A stretch of DNA of 41,667 bases from Streptosporangiaceae bacterium (GTDB lineage Bacteria > Actinomycetota > Actinomycetes > Streptosporangiales > Streptosporangiaceae), in assembly GCA_019245115.1 (NCBI GenBank), contig JAFARZ010000408.1, positions 1 to 41,667 on the forward strand, in the 5' to 3' direction. A model generated the notes under the pieces. That model was given only the letters and a program-made list of their open reading frames with translations, did no database searches and was not told the origin of the DNA. Below, piece by piece: positions 23,969 through 31,719 of the stretch; position 1 is the first letter of the stretch; each line of letters starts with the position of its first letter. A program made the translations under genes and the position numbers.

Positions 23969-25033
23969 TCAGGCCAGTTCCGCTGTCGCTCGCGGCATAC
24001 CGTCTCCTGACGCACCGCCTGGTGACCAGCCGATCGCAGGCGCGACGTGCTCGGCTATCACCTCGAGAATGCGGGTACAGCAATCGACGCCCAGCTCGTT
24101 CGACACCGTGAACAGCACCATATCCGCCGCACGCACGGCCGCGTCGGCCGCGAGTTCGCTGGCGACCAGATCCGGCTCTCCCTCGAACGTCTTCCCGAAG
24201 CGGGCCTGCACGCCCGCGAACACCGTGGTCTGCTCACCCTGTGCCCGCCAGCCGGGATACGCACGGCACAGGTCGCCGGTGACCGGCAGGACACTGCGCG
24301 AGACCGACACCCGGGCCGCGCGCTCATGTCCCTGCTCCGCCCACGCCTCGCGGTACATGCGGATCTGTTGTTCCTGGAGCTGGTCGAATGACAGGCCGGT
24401 TTCCTCCATCATCCGCGTCGAGCTCTGCAGGTTCATCCCCAAGCGGGCGGCCCACTGTCCGGTCGCTCGGGTACCGGCACCCCACCAGATCCGCTCGGCC
24501 AGACCGGGCGACTGCGGCTGGATCGTCAGCCCACCACGGATGCGGGTCCGGTTCGGATCGGCCTGATCGACCTCCGCACCGCTGATCGCGGCCAGGAAGA
24601 GTTCGGCCATATGCCGCGCCCTGTCCGCGTCGGGATCCCGGTCAACGGGCTGGTAGCCGAAAGCTTCCGGGCCATGAACCGCGATTCCCGGCGCGCCTCG
24701 GCTCAGTCCGATCTGGAGCCGCCCGGCACTGATCAGGTCGGCCGCCGCAGCCTCCTCTGCCAGGTGGAAAGGATTCTCATACCGCATATCGATGACCGCG
24801 GTCCCGATCGCGATCCGTTTCGTCTTGGCCGCGATCGCGGACAGCAGCGGAAACGGTGAGGCCAGCCGCTGCTCGTAATGGTGGATCCGGAGAAACGCAC
24901 CGTCGAAACCGATCTCCTCAGCGGCCTGTGCCAGCTCAATCGTCTGCAACAGTGCATCGGTTGCCGTACATGTGGATGAACCGGGTTCGGTCTTCCAGGA
25001 ACCAAATGTGAGAAATCCGATTTTTACGCCCAT
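23969..25033 (-). CDS. LLM-class flavin-dependent oxidoreductase, second copy
   Basis: A 354-residue luciferase-like TIM barrel starting MGVKIGFLTFGSWKTEPGSS. It has AAEEIGFDGAFLRIHHYEQRL, KTKRIAIGTAVIDMRYENPF and SAGRLQIGLSRGAPG. IHHYE resembles the substrate/flavin pocket of bacterial-luciferase-like monooxygenases, and it differs clearly from the other LLM protein in the window, so it is probably an FMN-type enzyme. It is the last gene of the NRPS-2 operon. Its ATG overlaps the TAA of the ribosomal-protection gene (TAATG). The substrate is unknown. Confidence 0.87.
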   Translation of the reverse strand: MGVKIGFLTFGSWKTEPGSSTCTATDALLQTIELAQAAEEIGFDGAFLRIHHYEQRLASPFPLLSAIAAKTKRIAIGTAVIDMRYENPFHLAEEAAAADLISAGRLQIGLSRGAPGIAVHGPEAFGYQPVDRDPDADRARHMAELFLAAISGAEVDQADPNRTRIRGGLTIQPQSPGLAERIWWGAGTRATGQWAARLGMNLQSSTRMMEETGLSFDQLQEQQIRMYREAWAEQGHERAARVSVSRSVLPVTGDLCRAYPGWRAQGEQTTVFAGVQARFGKTFEGEPDLVASELAADAAVRAADMVLFTVSNELGVDCCTRILEVIAEHVAPAIGWSPGGASGDGMPRATAELA

Positions 25034-27102
25034 TAGGTCTTCAGAATATTACTGCCGGGCTTTAACTCGCCCGGCTGCCGCTGCTCACCTTTGTCCCTGA
25101 CCGCGCCCCGCGTGACACGCTGGAGATATTCCTCGCGGTTGAGCGGGTTGTCGTCGGTACGCGGCCGGGCCGGGACCGGGTCGCGAACGGGCTCGTAGCT
25201 GTCGAAGGACGATTCCATGATTCCCTCGCCTCGCGTGAGCGAAGGAATCTGCTGCCGCAGTTCGTGAACCCGGGCGGCCGGGATATTCCCCTCCAGCGTG
25301 CACCACAGGCCCTCGGTCGCCGACACCTCAGGGACGGCGTGCAGCTTCGCGAGCACCGGCAGCAGGACGTTCAGCGTGTCGGCCGGCGTGTCCAGGCGGA
25401 ACCGGTGGATCGGCTCACAGACCTCCGTGCCGGCCTGTTTCAGCGCCGCCATGACGACCAGCGGCGTGAGCTTGCGGAAGTCCTGCGGACCGCTGAGCGG
25501 CCCCCGCTTCGATGGCGGCCCGTCCGGAACGCTGTACTGGGACCTGACCAGCGTCACCACGCAGTCGATGACCTGCCATCCGTAAAGGCCTTCCCGCAGC
25601 GTCTGCCGGACGAACTGCTCCATGGCAGCGGCGAAGTTCTCCATGTTCTTGTAGATGTAGAGCGGCACGGCCTGGTGCTCGACATCGAGCCGGAACTCGA
25701 TACCTGAGCCATCGGGCGCGGGGTCGATCCGGAATCCCAGCGTGGCAAGAAACGGGTTCGCCGGCGCGTGCAGGCTTTCCTCCGCCATACCGGTGCGGAC
25801 AGGCCGCTCGACGCAGATCGGGGTTGTTTCCCGGAAATCCACCTCCAGTCCGTAGTCGGTCGCCAGCGTGGCTTCGATCACCTGCTTCTGAACTTCCCCG
25901 TAGAGGGAGACATAGATCTCCTGCCGGATGTCGTCCTGACGGACGTTGATGAGGGGGTCTTGCTCGGCAAGCTGGGTCATGGCGACGAACAGCCGCGCCT
26001 TGTCACGCGGGTCGCGGGTGACGATGGCTGTTTCCAGCGTCGGCGGCGCGAAATGATGCTGGTCCGCCGCGGCGGGCGGTGTCCCGATCATGTCGCCGAC
26101 CTGGATCTCGGCCAGCCCGGTCAACATGGCGATCTGGCCGGCGGTCACCGAATCGCCGCGCATCGAGGTGCCCTCGGTAAAGACGCTGACCGCGGTTACC
26201 TTGCCTTCGTCGCCGCGGCCGAACCGCACGCGGTCGCGGACCGTGATCGTGCCGGAGAACATGCGGACGTAGGCGATCTTCTCGCCGCTGACTCCGCGGT
26301 CGATCTTGAACACACGCCCCGAGACCGGCCCGGTGGCATCATGGTCGACCGTCGGCAGCAGGTCCGTCAGTCCATGCATCAGCGAACCGACGCCCGCGCC
26401 AGTGATGGCGGACCCGGAATAGACCGGGTACACCTGCGTGTCCTTGATCTGCTCGGCCAGCTTCTTGTGCAGCCAGTCGTACGACATCGCCCCGTGGTCA
26501 TCGACGTATGCGGCGAGGATCGCATCGTCGCGTTCGGCCAGCGTCTCGGCCAGCCTTGACCGGAAAGCCGTATCAGCGGCCTCGAACGGGATGAACGCGG
26601 CTCCGTGCGTGCCCTGTCCCCGCACCGAGCCCATCGCGACGATGGCCCGCGTCAGTCGCTGCGCGATGTCATTCGCCACGCGCGCGTATTCAGCGCCGCG
26701 GCGATCGATCTTGTTGACGAACAACAACGTCGGGACGTGCAGGCGCCGCAGGGCACGCCACAGGATGCGCGTCTGCGGCTGTACGCCCTCAACGGCGGAG
26801 ATGACCAGCACGACGCCGTCGAGAACGCTCAGCGCGCGCTCGACCTCCGCCACGAAATCCGGGTGGCCGGGCGTATCGATCAGGTTCACGGTCGTGTCAC
26901 CGACGGTGAATGAGACCACCGCGGATTTGATCGTGATCCCCCGCTGACGCTCCAGCGCCAGTGAATCGGTCCGGGTAGTGCCCTTATCGACGCTGCCGGG
27001 CTCGTCAATGACTCCGGCGGAGTAGAGCAGCCGCTCCGTCAGCGTCGTCTTACCGGCATCAACGTGTGCGAGGATTCCCAAATTCAGCATTCTGCGAGAC
27101 AC
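25033..27102 (-). CDS. TetM/OtrA-type ribosomal protection protein (EF-G paralogue)
   Basis: A 689-residue translational GTPase. G1 is AHVDAGKTTLTERLLY, the switch region has RGITIKSAVVSF, G3 is DTPGHPDF and G4 is NKID. Domains II-V follow (GRVFKIDRGVSGEKIAYVRMFSG; YGEVQKQVIEATL; MENFAAAMEQFVRQTLREGL). The sequence style is that of the Tet(M)/Otr(A) ribosomal protection group rather than housekeeping EF-G. Such proteins remove drugs from the ribosome with GTP hydrolysis. Its place inside the NRPS-2 operon strongly suggests self-resistance to a ribosome-binding product. GTG at 27100-27102 was chosen because GGAGG lies nine bases upstream; ATG at 27090 lacks a site. It lies 60 bp after the hydroxylase gene. 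Confidence 0.9.
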   Translation of the reverse strand: MSRRMLNLGILAHVDAGKTTLTERLLYSAGVIDEPGSVDKGTTRTDSLALERQRGITIKSAVVSFTVGDTTVNLIDTPGHPDFVAEVERALSVLDGVVLVISAVEGVQPQTRILWRALRRLHVPTLLFVNKIDRRGAEYARVANDIAQRLTRAIVAMGSVRGQGTHGAAFIPFEAADTAFRSRLAETLAERDDAILAAYVDDHGAMSYDWLHKKLAEQIKDTQVYPVYSGSAITGAGVGSLMHGLTDLLPTVDHDATGPVSGRVFKIDRGVSGEKIAYVRMFSGTITVRDRVRFGRGDEGKVTAVSVFTEGTSMRGDSVTAGQIAMLTGLAEIQVGDMIGTPPAAADQHHFAPPTLETAIVTRDPRDKARLFVAMTQLAEQDPLINVRQDDIRQEIYVSLYGEVQKQVIEATLATDYGLEVDFRETTPICVERPVRTGMAEESLHAPANPFLATLGFRIDPAPDGSGIEFRLDVEHQAVPLYIYKNMENFAAAMEQFVRQTLREGLYGWQVIDCVVTLVRSQYSVPDGPPSKRGPLSGPQDFRKLTPLVVMAALKQAGTEVCEPIHRFRLDTPADTLNVLLPVLAKLHAVPEVSATEGLWCTLEGNIPAARVHELRQQIPSLTRGEGIMESSFDSYEPVRDPVPARPRTDDNPLNREEYLQRVTRGAVRDKGEQRQPGELKPGSNILKT

Positions 27103-27162
27103 GCGCCACATCCTCCGAACAGGCCTGCAAACGGTCTTCGATGGACATGAACGCTCCGCGCA

Positions 27163-29490
27163 TTACGACTCCTCTGCGGTCTTCGGGATATGCTGGCACG
27201 CCAATTTTACACGCCCGGTATTCGCCCTCGCTTCGCTGATAGCGGCCCAGACGCGGCCTGGTGTGGCGGGCATGTCGATATGCCGTACTCCGAGATGGGC
27301 GAGCGCGTCCACCACGGCGTTCTGCACGGCCGGGGCAGCACCGATCGTGCCCGCCTCGCCGATGCCCTTCACGCCCAGCGGGTTGCGGGACGTGGGCGTC
27401 TCCATGGCTATCAATTCGAAGCTCGGCAGGTCCGCGGCCGTGATGACGCTGTAGTCCATGAGCGTCGCCGTAACCGGACTGCCGCTCTCGTCGTAGACGA
27501 TCTCCTCCATGAGGGCCTGCGCTACGCCCTGCGCGATGCCGCCGTGGCGCTGTCCTTCTGCGAGGATCGGGTTGATCACCCGGCCGGCGTCATCGACGGT
27601 CACATGCCGGACCAGGCGTACGGCGCCGGTCGCGGTATCGACCTCCACCACCGCCACGTGCGCGCCAGACGGGAAGGTTCCGTGCCTGGCGGCGAACCTG
27701 GTAGCGGCGGACAGGCCACCCGGCCCGGCCCGCTCGGCGAGCCGCGCCCAGCCCACGCTCTTGCCCGGTGTGCCGGCTACGTTCCAGGTGCCGGTCGCGG
27801 TGTCGAGTACGACGCCGGCCGGATCTGCCCGTAGTTCCCGCGCCGCCAGCGCGCGGGCCAGCTTCTTGACCTCGGCGGCGGCCTTGCCGACCGCGGTGCC
27901 GCCGAGCTGAAGGGACCGCGATCCATAGGTGCCGATGCCATCGGGGATCGCCGCGGTGTCGCCGTGTTGCACGGTGACGGCGTCCATTGGCACGCCAAGC
28001 TCGTCGTGCACGAGCATCGCCCAGGCCGTCGCGTGGCCCTGTCCCTGCGAGGAGCTGCCGGTGCGGATGGTCACGCGACCATCGGCGCCGATGGTCAGCG
28101 AGGCCGTCTCCCCTAGCGTGGGGGCGCCCCCGGTGACCGCCACGTAGGCGGCAAGCCCGATGCCGATCTGCGTTTCGGCGCCGCGCTCGCGGCGCCGACG
28201 CTGTTCGGCCCTCAGCCGCCGGTAGCCCGCGGCGTCCAGCACGGCATCGAGCGCCTTCGCGTACTCACCGGTGTCGTACACCGCCCCGGTCGGCGTGGTG
28301 TACGGAAACCGATCCGGTGGGATGATGTTCCGCCTGCGGATCTCGGCCGGGTCGATCCCGATCTCCGCGGCGAACAGGTCGACGGCCCGTTCGATCGCCG
28401 CGGTGGCTTCTGGGCGCCCAGCTCCGCGATATGCGCCAATCGGTGCGGTGTTCGTCAAGACGGCCTGGTAGGCCGCCTCCACCCGGGGGACACCGTATAC
28501 GCCGGCTGCCATCAGCGCCGTTACCGCGGGAAGGGATGCGCCCATGCGGACGTAGGCGCCGCAGTCCTGGACGATATCGAGCCGGTAGGCGAGGATCCGG
28601 CCATCCCGGGTACCGCCGATCCCCACGGTGTGCCGCTGCGCGCGGCCGTGTGTCATGGCCATGAGGTTCTCGCTGCGTGTCTCCACCCAGCGCACCGGCC
28701 GGCTGAACCGGCGCGCGGCCCATCCGACCACCACCGCCTCGCGGTCGACGCCGATCTTGGCGCCGAATCCGCCGCCCACATCGGGAGCGATCACCCGGAC
28801 CGCCGCTGGGGCGAGTCCGAGCCGCCGAGCCAGGGTATCCCGGCAGGCTTGGGCGTTTTGCGTGCTCAGCCAGACGGTGAGACGTTCGTCTTCCCACACC
28901 GCCGCGGCGGCACGCACCTCGAGGGGGACGGCGGCGACCCGCTGGTTTACCAGGACGCGTTCGACGACGACATCGCAGCCGTGGAACAGGCCGGATGATG
29001 CCTCCGTGCCGCCGCGGGCGACGACGTTGGAGCCCGCGCCGGGACAGACGAGCACCTCGTCACGCAGCGCGGCCTCGATACCCACGACCGCTTCGAGCGG
29101 CTCGTAGTCGACATTCACCAGCTCGGCGGCGTCCGCGCCACCGTAGTGATCGTCGGTCAGGACCAAGGCGACCGGCTCGCCCGCGAACAGCGCCACGCTG
29201 GCGGCCAGCAACGGTTCCGCATCCGGCCCAGTCGGCCGGGGGTCCGGCCCGCCTATGTCGTCCGCGACTACCACCCCGGCCACGCCGGGCTGGGCACGGG
29301 CCATGGACGCGTCGACGCCGGTGATCCGCGCGTGCGCGAGAGGGCTCCGGACGAACGTCGCGAACGCCGCGCCGCGAAGCTCCGGCAACCGCAGGTCTTC
29401 GACATACGTCGCCCCCGCGGTGAGCAGGCGCCGATCCTCCACCCGGGTGATACGGGTACCGAGAATGCTGGCGGCTCCGGACTGAGGCAT
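27163..29490 (-). CDS. Molybdopterin hydroxylase large subunit (xanthine dehydrogenase/CoxL family)
   Basis: A 775-residue aldehyde oxidase/xanthine dehydrogenase family subunit binding molybdenum cofactor. The start MPQSGAASILGTRITRVEDRRLLT is typical of CoxL-like proteins. Cofactor and active-site segments are DVGGGFGAKIG, GAYRGAGRPEA, SSSQGQGHATAW and the catalytic glutamate in GVKGIGEAGTIG (~709). No CO-dehydrogenase AYxCSFR loop is present. Such enzymes hydroxylate N-heterocycles, purines or aldehydes with water as oxygen donor. They normally need separate FAD and 2Fe-2S subunits, and none is coded in this window. The ATG overlaps the stop of the nucleoside-hydrolase gene (ATGA). A role in modifying a heterocyclic precursor is inferred. 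Confidence 0.9.
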   Translation of the reverse strand: MPQSGAASILGTRITRVEDRRLLTAGATYVEDLRLPELRGAAFATFVRSPLAHARITGVDASMARAQPGVAGVVVADDIGGPDPRPTGPDAEPLLAASVALFAGEPVALVLTDDHYGGADAAELVNVDYEPLEAVVGIEAALRDEVLVCPGAGSNVVARGGTEASSGLFHGCDVVVERVLVNQRVAAVPLEVRAAAAVWEDERLTVWLSTQNAQACRDTLARRLGLAPAAVRVIAPDVGGGFGAKIGVDREAVVVGWAARRFSRPVRWVETRSENLMAMTHGRAQRHTVGIGGTRDGRILAYRLDIVQDCGAYVRMGASLPAVTALMAAGVYGVPRVEAAYQAVLTNTAPIGAYRGAGRPEATAAIERAVDLFAAEIGIDPAEIRRRNIIPPDRFPYTTPTGAVYDTGEYAKALDAVLDAAGYRRLRAEQRRRRERGAETQIGIGLAAYVAVTGGAPTLGETASLTIGADGRVTIRTGSSSQGQGHATAWAMLVHDELGVPMDAVTVQHGDTAAIPDGIGTYGSRSLQLGGTAVGKAAAEVKKLARALAARELRADPAGVVLDTATGTWNVAGTPGKSVGWARLAERAGPGGLSAATRFAARHGTFPSGAHVAVVEVDTATGAVRLVRHVTVDDAGRVINPILAEGQRHGGIAQGVAQALMEEIVYDESGSPVTATLMDYSVITAADLPSFELIAMETPTSRNPLGVKGIGEAGTIGAAPAVQNAVVDALAHLGVRHIDMPATPGRVWAAISEARANTGRVKLACQHIPKTAEES

Positions 29491-30410
29491 CAGGGCAGCG
29501 ACTCCAGCCGCGAGCACAAAAGGTCGAGAAACCTGGCCGTATCGACCTCCACGGCTACGTGCGCGTTGGGCTCTTGATCTTTGACCACTTCGGTCCGGCC
29601 GCGTTCCGGGCCGTCGGTGTGCACCCGCACGTGGAGATGCTCAGTGCGCACAAGAGCCGGATCGATGGCGACCGCGACCGCGAGCGCGTCGTGTACGGGC
29701 GGCCCGTCCCATCCGTGCCGTTGCCGGTAGACGGCCCCATAAAAGTCAAGGAGGCGGGCGGTGAACCGTCCTGCCCGGCCCGCGGCACGCAGCCGCTCCT
29801 GGTACCGAGGACCTACTCGCGCCTGATGGGTGACGTCGAGCCCGACCATCGTCGGCTCGACGCCGGCGGCGAACACCGCCGCCGCCGCGTCCGGATCGAC
29901 GAAGGCGTTGAACTCCGCGGCGTCCGTGACGTCGCCTTTCTCCTCGACGCTCCCGCCCATCCAGATGATCTGGTCCGGCCGCGCATGGCGGCCCAGGGCG
30001 ATCGCGACGTTCGTGAGCGGTCCGGTCGCGACGAGCACGACACCCGGCTCCAGCCGTTCGGTCAGGTATTCCGCCGCGTCCGCGACGATCGGCGCCATGG
30101 CCGGGGCCGGGAGGTCACCGCCCCCGTCGAGGCCTGTGTCGCCGTGTATGTCGGGGGCGATCCGCAGGCTCCGTCGCAGCGGGCCGACCGCGCCACGCGC
30201 GACCGGGATGGCGTCGTGCCCGGCCAGGCCGATCACGGTGAGTGCGTTGCGCGTGGTGTGTTCTATCGTCTGGTTGCCAGCGACCGTGGTGATACCGCGC
30301 ACGTCGATTTCCTGACTGGCCAGCGCGAAGAGAATCGCTATGGCGTCATCATGTCCGGGATCGCAGTCAATGATCACCGGACATCTCGCGCGGGGCGACC
30401 GGTCCATCAC
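29490..30410 (-). CDS. Nucleoside hydrolase (IunH family)
   Basis: A 306-residue inosine/uridine-preferring nucleoside hydrolase. The calcium-binding N-terminal cluster DCDPGHDDAIAI matches the DxDxGxDDAxA signature. VRGITTVAGNQTIEHTTRNA, VVLVATGPLTNVAIAL, IIWMGGSVEEKGDVTDAAEFNAFVDPDAA and the VHDALAVAVAIDP segment (catalytic His, Asp) complete the family pattern. It cleaves the N-glycosidic bond of a nucleoside to base and ribose. Its position, coupled on both sides to aminotransferase and molybdopterin hydroxylase genes, suggests that a nucleobase or ribose fragment enters the pathway. The GTG at 30410 overlaps the aminotransferase stop (GTGA), with an ATG directly after it. Confidence 0.9.
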   Translation of the reverse strand: MMDRSPRARCPVIIDCDPGHDDAIAILFALASQEIDVRGITTVAGNQTIEHTTRNALTVIGLAGHDAIPVARGAVGPLRRSLRIAPDIHGDTGLDGGGDLPAPAMAPIVADAAEYLTERLEPGVVLVATGPLTNVAIALGRHARPDQIIWMGGSVEEKGDVTDAAEFNAFVDPDAAAAVFAAGVEPTMVGLDVTHQARVGPRYQERLRAAGRAGRFTARLLDFYGAVYRQRHGWDGPPVHDALAVAVAIDPALVRTEHLHVRVHTDGPERGRTEVVKDQEPNAHVAVEVDTARFLDLLCSRLESLP

Positions 30411-31717
30411 CCGAGCGTGGCAGCCGCCCGGTCAAACCGATCGGCCATGGCGGTGATGCCCTCCTCATCGATGATCAATGGAGGCACCGCCATGAGAACC
30501 TGGCCTTGCTGGCGGAACAGCACTCCGTGGGCTGCGAGGCTTGCGTTGAGACGGCCCGCGGCCTGCGCCGAGGCTGTCTCCAGCACCAGCACGAGTCCGA
30601 GGCCGCGTACGTCGACGACGTCAGCGACGCCGACGTGCGCTGCGAGCCTGCCGAGCAGGATGCCGCCGAGCCGCTCAGCCCGTTCGGCGAGCTGTTCGGC
30701 GTCGATGATGTCCAGAGTCGCCAGCGCGGCGGCGCAGGCGGCCGGGTGACCCGAGGTCGTATGGCCGTAACGCAGCCCTCCGATGACCGGATCCTTACCA
30801 AAGGTCTCATAGATGCGCTGCTGCACCGTGACCGCGCCGATGGCGGCATAACCGCCGCCGAGCCCCTTGCTTGACACCAGGATGTCCGGTACCACGTCTT
30901 CGCGCTGGCAGGCGAACATGCGGCCAGTGCGGCCATACCCGGTGAACACCTCGTCGACGATCAGCAGCGCGCCGGCGAGGTCGCACAGTTTCCGCACGCT
31001 TTGCAGGAAGCCGGGCGGCAGGACGATGCCGCCGCCAACGTTGAGGAAGGGTTCGACGACCACCGCGAGCGGCGGTTCGCCGACGTTGATCGCGTGCTCG
31101 AAGGCCGCTGTCAGCAACGGCAGCGATTCGGGACGGCGCAGCGCCGACGAGCCTACGGGTAGCTCGACGTGCGTGACCGGCACCGGGTCGCGTAGCCAAT
31201 GACCGGTTGGCGGTAGACCGGACAGGGTCCGGCTCATCACCGTTGACCCATGGTAGCCGCGGGCGAAGGTGACAATCCGGGTGCGTTCCGCGCCCAGGTA
31301 TGAAGAATACGCGGCGGCGATCAGGATGGCGGCGTCAAACCCCTCCGAGCCGCTGTTCACGAACAGCGTCCTGCTCAGCCGCTCAGGCAGATAGGACGCT
31401 ATCCGCTCGGCCAGCAGGCCGAGCAACTCATGGCTTGCCACGGATATGTCGACGTGGTGCAGGCGAGAAAGCTGGTTGCTGATCGCGCCGAAGACATCCG
31501 GGTGCCCGTATCCGCACACGGCGTTAAGCCCGGAGGCGTCGATGTACTCCCTGCCGTCAACATCCCAGACCCGGTAGCCTCGGCCGTAGGACAGCATCAA
31601 CTCGGAGCGGTCGGCTTCGAGCGGTGTCCAGGTGTGCCAGACGTACCGGCGATCACGGGACCGCGCCAGGGCCGGGTCGCTAGCTACGTTCGAGGTCACC
31701 ACGTCAACGGTATCCAT
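30407..31717 (-). CDS. Class III (PLP) aminotransferase
   Basis: A 436-residue fold-type I aminotransferase of class III (omega-amino acid:pyruvate/acetylornithine type). The N-terminal HTWTPLE and DGREYIDASGLNAVCGYGHP, NSGSEGFDAAI, TFARGYHGSTVMS, LIVDEVFTGYGRTGRMFACQ and the PLP lysine in VSSKGLGGGYAAIGAV (~280) are all in place, with RYGHTTSGHPAACAAAL later. It would aminate a ketone or aldehyde, giving an omega-amino, beta-amino or amino-sugar unit. The ATG at 31717 follows GAGGAG by about seven bases. The upstream GTG at 31723 overlaps the NRPS stop. It is the second gene of the NRPS-2 operon. Confidence 0.92.
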   Translation of the reverse strand: MDTVDVVTSNVASDPALARSRDRRYVWHTWTPLEADRSELMLSYGRGYRVWDVDGREYIDASGLNAVCGYGHPDVFGAISNQLSRLHHVDISVASHELLGLLAERIASYLPERLSRTLFVNSGSEGFDAAILIAAAYSSYLGAERTRIVTFARGYHGSTVMSRTLSGLPPTGHWLRDPVPVTHVELPVGSSALRRPESLPLLTAAFEHAINVGEPPLAVVVEPFLNVGGGIVLPPGFLQSVRKLCDLAGALLIVDEVFTGYGRTGRMFACQREDVVPDILVSSKGLGGGYAAIGAVTVQQRIYETFGKDPVIGGLRYGHTTSGHPAACAAALATLDIIDAEQLAERAERLGGILLGRLAAHVGVADVVDVRGLGLVLVLETASAQAAGRLNASLAAHGVLFRQQGQVLMAVPPLIIDEEGITAMADRFDRAAATLG

Positions 31718-31719
31718 AC

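Noticed and set aside
25768..26559. Plus-strand open frame opposite the ribosomal protection gene
   Set aside because: Shadow of the GTPase gene; sequence has no recognisable domain.
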